Below are positions 20,201 through 28,814 of a stretch of 28,814 nt of DNA, piece after piece; within the stretch, counting starts at the first letter, position 1, and each line of letters starts with the position of its first letter. A program made the position numbers and the translations under genes. The stretch is taken from the NCBI GenBank assembly GCA_964058805.1, contig CAXKVV010001970.1, positions 1 through 28,814 of the forward strand. Direction: 5' to 3'. Below the pieces are notes generated by a model. It did not search any database. It was not told where the DNA came from and was given only the letters and a program-made list of their open reading frames with translations. This DNA is from Schoenoplectus triqueter (taxonomy: Eukaryota; Streptophyta; Magnoliopsida; Poales; Cyperaceae).

Positions 20201-23200
20201 TGTCTGAGATGCTAATTTCACACAAAACATAACTCAAACATATACTGCAGTGTAAATAGATTGTTTGCATTTTTAATCATTTTTTACCTAATATACACAT
20301 AAATTCATGCAAATTCATAGAAATGATCCTCAATGATGTCTATAATAAATTAATAAATTTAAATCATCAATGTGAAGATACCACTACACTAATTTCCCAC
20401 CAAACTTAACTTAAATGCAAACTAAACTGCTGTTTAACCATGTTATTTGCTTTATTAATAATTTTTGGCCTCATATCTCGGCAGACATTTATGAAAATTC
20501 ATACAAATAGTACTAATTAGATGTATAATAAATTTATATAATTAAATCTTCAATATAAAGATTCTACGATTTTAATTTTATATAAAACATAACTCAGATG
20601 CATTAATAACAGCAGTTTTAAATAATTTTTGCGTTTTTAAACATTTTAGGCCATGTTTCAACACATAAAGTTATGCAAATTCATCCAAATACTAATATAT
20701 GTTATAAGTTGTTCAAAGTAACTTTTCAATATGAACATTCCACAACACTAATTTCATTCAAAACTTGACTCGGATGCATTAAAAATGCTATTTAAACAGG
20801 TTTTTTTACTTCTTTTTTTATTAATTTTGACCTCATATCAACATGTAAGTTCACGAAAATTCTTACAAATACTGCTAAAAATATCTACTATAAGGTTATA
20901 TAATTAATTCTTCAATATGAAATGTCTAGGATGCTAATTTTACACAAAAAATACCAAAACTTTTATTAAAAATTGCAGTGTAAATTGGATGTTTTCGTTT
21001 TTAATCATTTGTTTACCTACACATAAAGTCATACAAATTAATACAAATGCTCCTCATGATGTCTATAGTAAGTTTATATATTTAAATCTTCGATGTGAAT
21101 ATTCTACGACACTAATTTCTCACCAAACTTAACTCAAACGCAATATAATATGCTGTTTAACCATGTTATTTGTGTTACTAATAATTTTGTTGCCTTATAT
21201 CTCAACATTTTTTCATTAAAATTCATACAAATGCTACTAATTATATTTATAATAGGTTTATATAATAAAATCTTCAATATAAAGATCCTGCGATATTAAT
21301 TTTGCATAAACTTAACTCAAATGAATTAAAACTGGCTGCTTGAACAAATTGCTTGCATTTTTAAACATTTTAGACCATGATTCAACACATAAACTCGTGA
21401 AAATTCATATATATACTTATATTTATGTCTGTTATTTGTTCTTTCAATTAATATTTCAATGTGAACATTCTATGATACTAATTTCACATAAAAATTAACT
21501 CTGATGCATTAAACTAATGTTTAAATATGTTGTTTGCATTTTTTTTTATCATTTTTGACTTAATATATGTATATGGTTATCGAATTAATTCTTCAATATG
21601 AAATGTCTAGGATGCTAATTTGACACAAAACATAATAAAAAATTATTTAAAACTGCAATGTAAATATTGTATGCGTTTTTTAATTAATGTTCACCTAATA
21701 TCTTCACAGAAATCCATGCAAAATCATACAAACCTCATAATAATGTCAATAATAAGTTTATATATTGAAATCTTCGATGTGAAGATTCTACGACACTAAT
21801 ATCCCAGGAAACACAACTCAAATGAAAAATAACCTGCAGTTTAACAATGTTATTTGCTTTAATAATAAAGTTTGGCCTCAAATCTCGGCAGCAATTCGTG
21901 AAAATTATTGCAAATACTCTTAATTTTGAGTATAATAGGTTAATATAATCAACGCTTCAATATAATGATTATACTATATTAATTTTACATAAAACTTAAC
22001 TAAAATGCATTAAAAATGTCCGTTTAAACAAATTATTTGCATTTTTAATCATTTTGGGTCTTATTTCAGTACATAAATTCTTAAAAATTCATGTAAGTCT
22101 CATAATTTATCAGTTTTGACCGCATATCTATATAGGAATTCATGAATTTTCAAAAATATACACCTAAATTTATCTATTGTAAGGTTATATAATTCACTCT
22201 TCAATATGAATTGTCTAATATGCTAATTTAACACATAACAAAACTCATATATTAAAAATTACGGTGCATATCTACACAGAAATTCGTGCAAATTCATACA
22301 AATGCTTGTCATGATGTCAATAATAATTTTATATATTTAAATCTTCGATGTGAAGATACTACGACACTAATTTCCCATGAAATATAACTCAAATAATAAA
22401 TGACAGTTTAACCTTGTTATTTGTGTTATTAATAAATTTTAGCCACATATCTTGACATAAATTCATGGAAATTCATACAAATACTACTAATTATATATAA
22501 TAGGTTTATGTAATCAACTCATCAATATAAAGATTCTGATATTAATTTTGCACAAAACATAATTCACATACATTAAAAATGGCTGCTTAAACAAAATAAC
22601 TTGCATTTTTAATCATTTTAGGTCCTATTTCAACACATAAATTCTTGAAAATTAACATAAGTACTCATAGTTGTGTCTGTTATAAAAAACTTTAATGTTG
22701 TTTTTAGCCTCATATCTTGACATATATTAGTGAAAATTCATATAAATACTACTAATTATATATATAATAGGTTTATGTAATCAAATCATCAATATAAAGA
22801 TTCTACGATATTAATTTAGCACAAAATAAAACTCAGATGCATTAAAAATGGCTGCTTAAAAAATAACTTTCATTTTTTTAATCATTTTAAGTCTTATTTC
22901 AACACATAAATTCGAGAAAATTCATATATATACTAATAATTATGTCTATTATTTGCGTAAAACTTAAATCAAATGAATTAAACTGGCCGTTTGAACAAAT
23001 TGCTTGAGTTTTAAACATTTTAGACCACATTTCAACACATAAGTTCGTGAAAATTCATATACATACTAATAATTATGTCCATTATTTGTTTTTTTTTATT
23101 AACATTTCAATGTGAACATTTTACTACACTAATTTCGCACAAAAATTAACTCGGATGAATTAAAAACTGAAATTTAAACAAGTTGTTTGTATTTTTTTTA

Positions 23201-23880
23201 TCATTTTGGACTTAATATCAGTATATAAGTTCATGAAATTCTTACAAATATTGCCAAAAATATCTAGTATATTAAAAACTACAGTGTAAATAGGTTGTCT
23301 GCATTTTTTAATTAATGTTCACCTAATATCTTCATAGAAAAACATGAAAATTCATACAAATGCTCCTAATAATTTCAATAAGAAGTTTATATATTGACAT
23401 ATTCATTGTGAAGATTCTACGACACTAATTTGCCATGAAACATAACTAAAATGCAAAATAAACCGGAGTTTAACCATGTTATTTGCTTTATTAATAAAGT
23501 TTGGCCTCAAATCTCGGCAGAAATTCATGAAAATTATTGCAAATACTCTTAATTTTTTGTATAATAGGTTTATGTAATCAACGCTTCAATATAAAGATTA
23601 TACTATATTAATTTTGCACAAAACTTAACACAGATGCATTAAAAATGTTTGTTTAAACAAATTGTTTGTGTTTTTAATCATTTTTGGTATTGTTTCCGTA
23701 CATAACTTCTTGAAAATTCATGTAAGTACTCACAATTATGTCTGTTATATGTTTTTTCAATTAATGTTTCAATATGAACATTCTACGACACTAATTTCAC
23801 AGAAAATATAAACTCCGATGCATTGAAAAATGATGTTCAGAAATAGGTTATTTGCGTTTTTTATCAGTTTTGACCGCATA
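17255..23880 (+). repeat. Satellite array, middle block (tetramer passing into octamer)
   Basis: Same monomers as the left block; in the unit from 17307 the TAATTT landmark falls at 17355, 17536, 17720 and 17900, giving 180-184 bp spacing. From about 17.8 kb two versions alternate. C2-D1-A1 has GGTCTTATTTCA, CAGTTTTGACC, ACACCTAAAATTATCTAG and TCATGATGTCTATAA. C1-D2-A2 has GGCCACGTTTCA, CTGCTAAAAATATCTAG and TAATAATGTCAATAAG. Register breaks and deletions occur at about 21.55 kb and 22.1-23.3 kb. Confidence 0.88.
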
Positions 23881-24206
23881 TATACTATTATATAAAGCAG
23901 CTAAGAATTAGACGAGTCCAATTCTTGTCATTTTCTTCAATTTTTTATATCCCAAATACACCTCATCTAATGATTTATATTAATTTTGACTAATCAGATG
24001 AACATGATAGCGTCCATTATTTTGCATTCCTCTCCATTTCTTTGCCATATAGGAGGAAGAGAATTAAATGTTGAGAGAAATCATGCAAGATTATATCTGA
24101 TATAGCATATGTAATTGATATTGTATTTATTGATCTTTTTCATATTGGAATGACATACATATTATCATGTAATATTTTTCTATATTAGAATGACGTACAC
24201 AGCTAG
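23881..24206 (+). mobile_element. Non-autonomous Helitron
   Basis: 326 bp starting TATACTATTATATAAAGC, close to plant Helitron 5' ends (TC-TATACTAYTAWWAAAGC type), and ending CTAG (CTRR). It lies exactly between A at 23880 and T at 24207. Removing it restores the satellite phrase GACCGCATA + TCTATATGG found intact near 22118. A near-palindrome (AGAATT...AATTCT) lies at 23904-23925. No Rep/helicase gene. The first bases TA instead of TC are a deviation. Confidence 0.75.
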
Positions 24207-24406
24207 TCTATATGGAAATTCATGAATTTTCAAAAAAAAATACACCTAAAATAATCTACTATAAGGTTATAATTCATGCTTCAATATGAATTGTTTAAGA
24301 TTCTAATTTAACACATAACATAATTCAAATATATTAAAAACTGCAGTGTAATAGGCTGTTTGTGTTTTTAATCATTTTTTACCTAATATACACACAGAAA
24401 TTCACG

Positions 24407-24443
<37 letters not shown>

Positions 24444-24466
24444 TATATACATATATATATATATAC

Positions 24467-24504
<38 letters not shown>

Positions 24505-26567
24505 GATGTTAAGATACTATGACACTAATTTTCCATGAACATAACTCAAATGCAAAATAAACTGCAGTTTAACTTTGTTATTTGTGTTATTAATAATGTT
24601 TAGCCTCATATCTTGACATAAGTTCATAGAAAATCCTAAAAATACTAGGTTTATGTAATCAACTCATCAATATAAAGATTCTACGATATTAATTTTTCAC
24701 AAAACATAACTCGGATCCATTAAAAACGACTGTTCAAGCAAAGTGCTTGCGTTTTTAAACATCTTAGCCCACGTTTCAAGATATAAATTCACGAAAATTC
24801 ACATACATACTAATAATTATACCTTTTATTTGTTTTTCCAATTAACATTTCAATGTCAACATTCTACGACACTAATTTTACACAAATATTAACTCGGATG
24901 CATTAAAAACTGATGTTTAAACATGTTCTTTGCGTTTTTTTATCTTTTATGACTTAATATCTGTATATAAGTTCATAAAATTCTTATAGATACTCCTAAA
25001 AAATATCTAGATAAGGTTATATAATTCATTCTTAAATATGAAATTTCTAGGATGCTAATTTCACAAAAAAGCTTAAAAACAAATTATTAAAAACTACAGT
25101 GTAAATAGGTTGTTTACTTCTTTAATCAATTATCACCTAATATCTTCACAGAAATCCATGTAAATTCATACAAATGCTCCTAATAATGTGAATAAGAAGA
25201 TTTAAATGATGCGAAGATTCTACGACACTAATTTCTCATGATACATAACTCAAATGCAAAATAAACTGCAGTTTAACCATGTTATTGCCTTATCAATAAT
25301 TTTTGCTCTCATACCTCGACATAAATTAATGAAAATTCGCACAAATGCTCCTAATTATATGTATAATAGGTTTATATAATAAACTCTTCAATATAAAGAT
25401 CCTACGATTAACGATATGAATTTAACACAAAACTGAACTCAGATTCATTAAAAAAGGTTGTTTAAACAAATTGCTTGTGTTTTTTATTATTTTTGGTCTT
25501 GTTTCAATACATAAGTTATTGAAAATTCACATCAATACTCTTAATTATGTATGTTATATATTTTTCTAATTAACATTTCAATATGAACATTCAACGCACT
25601 AATTTCACAGAAAATATGACTTTGATGCATTGAAAACTGTTGTTTATATCAGTTGATTGCGTTTTATCAGTTTTGACCACATATCTATATTATATTCATG
25701 AATTTTCAAGAAAAAACACCTAAAATTATCTAGTTCACTCTTCAATATTAATTGTCTAAGATGCTAATTTCACACAAAACATAACTGTAATATATTAAAA
25801 ATTGCAGTGTAAATAGGCTGTTTGCGTTTTTAATAATTATTTACCTAATATATGCACCAAAATTCATGCAAAAATATACAAATGCTACTCATGATGTCTA
25901 AATAAGTTTACATTTTGAATCTTTAATGTGAAGATTCTACGACACTAATTTCCCATCAAACATAACTCCAACGCAAAATAAACATCAGTTTAACCATGTT
26001 ATTTGTTTTATTAATATTTTTTGCACCATATCTCGACATAATTTCGTAAAAATTCATATATATACTACTAGTTATAAGTATAATAGATTTTTTGTAATCA
26101 ATACTTCAATATAAAGATTCTATGATATTAATTTTGTACAAAATTTAAATCGGATGCATTAAAAACGGCAGTTTAAATAAATTGCTTTAGTTTTTAAATA
26201 TTTTAGACCATGTTTCGAGTCATAAATTTATGAATATTAATATACTTACTAATAATTGTGTTTGATATAATATTTTTCAAATTAATTTTTCAATATAAGC
26301 ATTTTACGACATAAATCTCGCACTCGGATGCATGAGGAACTGATGTTTAAAAAGGTTGTTAGCATTTTTTTCATAATTTTTGACCTTATATCTATATACA
26401 AGTTTATGAACATTCATTCAAATGCTACTAAAAATATCTAGTATAAGGTTATCTAATACATTCTTCAATATGAAATGTCTACGATACTAATTTCATACAA
26501 AATATAAGAAAATTTTATTAAAAACTGCAGTGTAAATAGATTGTTTTGGTTTTTTAATCATTTTCTT
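24207..26567 (+). repeat. Satellite array, right block (octameric order)
   Basis: Alternating D1/A1 (24257, 25731) and D2/A2 (25009, 26439) units at 708-752 bp spacing. The array ends inside an A monomer at TTAATCATTTTCTT, where the copia LTR begins. Confidence 0.88.
24407..24504 (+). repeat. (AT)n/(ACATAT) microsatellite
   Basis: About 98 bp of AT repeats broken by periodic AC units. It replaces roughly 60-70 bp of an A monomer between CACACAGAAATTCACGATAC and GATGTTAAGATACT. Confidence 0.9.
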
Positions 26568-26793
26568 TGATTTGTCGATTTACAAAACAATCTTGAATTT
26601 TATAATTTACCTTGTTTGAGTTTTGTGCAGGGATTAACATGCAAATGGACTAGTGCACAATAATCAAGACTAATGATCGGACATAAGAGCTAAATCAAGA
26701 ATGTATTAGGCTTAGGTTTAGTTAGACTTAAACTGGGTTGAATTGGTCAAGATAAATTGAGCTTAAACAACAGAGAAAACTATTTCTGTTCAA

Positions 26794-27031
26794 TGAATCG
26801 TTATAACGATTCAGGAATCGTTATAACGGTTCATCTCAATACTCAAAAATATTTTAAGGCAGAAAAATATGCATAGAAACCAGAGTGTATCGTTATGTAA
26901 CAATTCTGTAATCGTTACAACGTTTCATGAAACGTATAACGATTGGATGAATCATTATAAGGTTTCAGCTCAGTTGATCCATCGGCTATTCTTTCTAAAC
27001 CGTTATAACGATTCGTAAACTGTTATAACGG
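26794..27031 (+). promoter_or_regulatory. Repeated CGTTATAACG palindromes in the LTR U3
   Basis: TGAATCGTTATAACGATTCA at 26794-26813 is a perfect 20-bp palindrome. Further copies at 26819 and 27001, and a variant at 27021; degenerate ones near 26891, 26913, 26931 and 26951. They form four pairs, members about 20 bp apart. AACGG/AACGAT resemble MYB-type cores. They sit 40-280 bp above the TATA-like site, as enhancers would. Confidence 0.65.
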
Positions 27032-27276
27032 TTCATGCCGAAAAATAGTTTCTTCAGTTATTTCAGAAGATCTATTTTAAAAGGATTATCTCTCTCAATG
27101 AATAGCTGATCTATCTAGCTAAATCATTATTCCAGAGAGCTTACTAGCCATATTCAAGAGAGAGAGATAACTTAAGATATTGATACACTCAATTAGCCAA
27201 ATCTTTGTTCAATCTCAATCTAGCTTCTCTTTATTCTCTCAACTTGATCCTTCGTGATCTTCTTGAAAACATTCTC

Positions 27277-27369
27277 TTGAGCTGTTGTGCTCAACTCTCT
27301 TTTGAGCTGTAGTGCTCACTTCTTGTTTTGAGTGTGTTGTCACTCACATTTTTGTGTGTGTTGTCACTC
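27277..27369 (+). repeat. Four tandem hairpins with TGTTGT loop in the LTR
   Basis: Arms TTGAGC/GCTCAA (27277-27294), TGAGC/GCTCA (27303-27318, loop TGTAGT), TGAGTG/CACTCA (27329-27346) and GTGTG/CACTC (27354-27369, one mismatch). The loop is constant while the arms change together. The location is probably within the transcribed R region. Confidence 0.75.
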
Positions 27370-27738
27370 GTGTTACCGATAGGCTTGGCAGCCCATTTTT
27401 GTAAGGGACCAAGTTCTACAAGTGTAAAAACCCTTTTTTTAATATATCGGCTCAACCTCAATTGTTAGAGGTTGAGAGTCCCGAAGACGTAGGCATTGTT
27501 AAAGCCGAACTCCATTACATCTTGTGTTCTTGTTTTATCTTTACTTTTCTTTTCTCATATTTTTTTGATTGCTATATTCTTGTGAGAATTGAATTGATTT
27601 AAATTGTATTCCGCTGCCATTACACTTGAACATTAAGCCCCAAATTGGTTTATACATTTCTACCTTAGGTTCTTTATATTCTTGCGCTATTTTGACCTTT
27701 AAATACCACCATCCTAGGGCTTTCAATCTCTATCAAAG

Positions 27739-27750
27739 TGGTTTCAGAAC
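27739..27750 (+). other. Retrotransposon primer-binding site
   Basis: TGGTTTCAGAAC, two mismatches from TGGTATCAGAGC, the site complementary to plant initiator tRNA-Met used by Ty1/copia elements. It lies three bases after the LTR end. Confidence 0.6.
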
Positions 27751-27796
27751 AGGAGCTCAGTTTTAATTGCTTTATTTGTGGTATTTTTGGTTCAAA

Positions 27797-28710
27797 ATGA
27801 CTTCTTTGATGCATGTAAAAGAACCCCTAACTCTAGGTCTTAATTATAAAAATTTCAATTTTTGAAAGAAATGTATGGTGAACTATCTCAACATACTAGA
27901 CCTTTGGGATGTTGTCCAACATGATTATATACCACATTATGATCCTAGCAACCTCACAATGACACAAAAGATCAAAGAACTGAAATCTCAAAATGATTAT
28001 GCCGTCAATGTTATCTTAAATTTGGTTAGTGAAAAGATTGCTATACTATTTGATACTACCGAAATTGCTTGTGAAATGTGGGAGACCCTATTGAATAGAT
28101 TTGAGGGCAACACTCAAATGAAAAAAAACAAAACTAATGGGTCTAGAGTCCGAATTTGAAAATTTTTGTATACAAGAAGGAAAGTCAATTGAGAATATGT
28201 ATTCAAGATTAATGCATATTCTTAATAAATTTGATGAAGTTGGAGAATCCTTATTAAACTCTAAGATTGTAGGTAAGATTTTTAGGGCAGTGATGAGAAT
28301 ACCAAGATGAGAGAGCATGATAAGCACTTTAGAAGCAATGCAAGGCTCTTTTGGCGAATTCACTCATCTTCTATGGTTTGAGGAGAAGCTACGACAAAAC
28401 GGAGAGCTCACACCAAAACTCAAAGAAACTGCACTTCAAGCTCAAAGATCTCCATCGCACCACTATTTGAGCAAGACATCATCTAGCTCATCTTCTATAA
28501 ATGATCAAGTCATTACGAAGATGTTTGAAAGAATGTTAAATCTAGAAAAGGAGCACAATGAAGAGCGAGATGAGAAATGAATGACGTGTATATGCTTCTC
28601 ATGCCATAAGGAAGGTCACACAACACACGATTGTTTCTTGGTCTTTTCAAATAAGAAGAAGCAAAACTTTGAGAGAATTGGTGCTATGCCTAGCTACAAG
28701 CAACCATGTT
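27797..28710 (+). pseudogene. Ty1/copia gag, degenerate
   Basis: The frame opens M-T-S-L-M-H-V-K-E and runs to a TGA where a Trp would be expected (F-N-F-stop-K-K). It continues as the UBN2-type gag region (M-V-N-Y-L-N-I-L-D-L-W-D-V-V) and shifts frame in an eight-A run near 28120. Gag resumes (L-E-S-E-F-E-N-F, M-Y-S-R-L-M-H-I-L), meets a second TGA near 28307, then a third near 28576. A zinc knuckle C-F-S-C-H-K-E-G-H-T-T-H-D-C (CX2CX4HX4C) follows at about 28591-28632. Non-functional as it stands; protease and pol lie beyond the window. Confidence 0.85.
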
Positions 28711-28814
28711 AAGAGAAAGAAAGATGAAAGAAATCCACTCAATCTTGACCTAATTGCGGAAGTAGAGGAGAGCTCACCCGTGGTAGATGTTGATGAGATT
28801 GTAGCAAGAAATAA

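Larger units (their letters stand above)
26568..27735 (+). mobile_element. 5' LTR of a Ty1/copia retrotransposon
   Basis: Begins TGAT and ends ATCA (short inverted termini), 1168 bp, placed by the satellite break on the left and the primer-binding site on the right. TATTTTAAAAGG near 27071 is TATA-like. The U5-like part (GAAGACGTAGGCATTGTTAA, then ACATCTTGTGTTCTTG) is typical of plant copia LTRs. The right LTR lies outside the window, so boundaries and target duplication cannot be confirmed. Confidence 0.65.

Noticed and set aside
26799..27031. Dispersed viral or Helitron origin from CGTTATAACG palindromes
   Set aside because: They lie within an LTR upstream of a TATA-like box and gag, so promoter repeats are the simpler reading.

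Overview
The window reads as nuclear DNA of a flowering plant. It has an intron-bearing gene of the plant mobile domain (PMD) type, a broken Ty1/copia retrotransposon with plant-style LTR and gag, a small Helitron, foldback MITE-like elements, and a long AT-rich satellite with a monomer of about 180 bp. The species cannot be named from sequence alone. No bacterial, organellar or viral gene set is present.

Layout. 330-3706 (minus strand): a six-exon PMD-type gene whose introns are all phase 1. Two further 5' exons are possible at about 3879 and at 5853-5715, with a TATA box at 6371-6364. 4200-5640: non-coding DNA rich in small inverted repeats and CCACGTGG / GTGGGCCCCAC motifs. 6364-6600: a divergent promoter-like pair of TATA boxes around a heat-shock-type element. 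6600-7410: a GA-rich leader, a splice donor and three copies of a hairpin motif. 7560-7870: a GC-rich block of unknown nature. 7930-9240: AT-rich degenerate repeats and TAA microsatellites. 9320-10560: a dense array of short repeats, most of them hairpins. 10660-10860: a GC-rich stub.

10866-26567: about 15.7 kb of satellite. Four monomer types (A-B-C-D) repeat as a roughly 720-bp tetramer. From about 17.8 kb onward two versions of the tetramer alternate, giving an octamer of about 1.45 kb. The array is interrupted by a 1.4-kb cluster of three 400-bp foldback elements (15855-17254), a 326-bp Helitron (23881-24206) and an AT microsatellite (24407-24504). 26568-28814: the 5' LTR, primer-binding site and decayed gag of a Ty1/copia element inserted in the satellite.

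Most unusual signal: in at least five places, short direct repeats keep a constant core while the flanking arms change in a compensatory way, so that each copy still folds as a hairpin. The clearest is the GATCTGTTTGTA-core family at 10010-10549. The same pattern is seen at 4633-4776, 6738-7215, 9327-9938 and, inside the copia LTR, at 27277-27369. This was read by eye from the sequence and has not been tested statistically.
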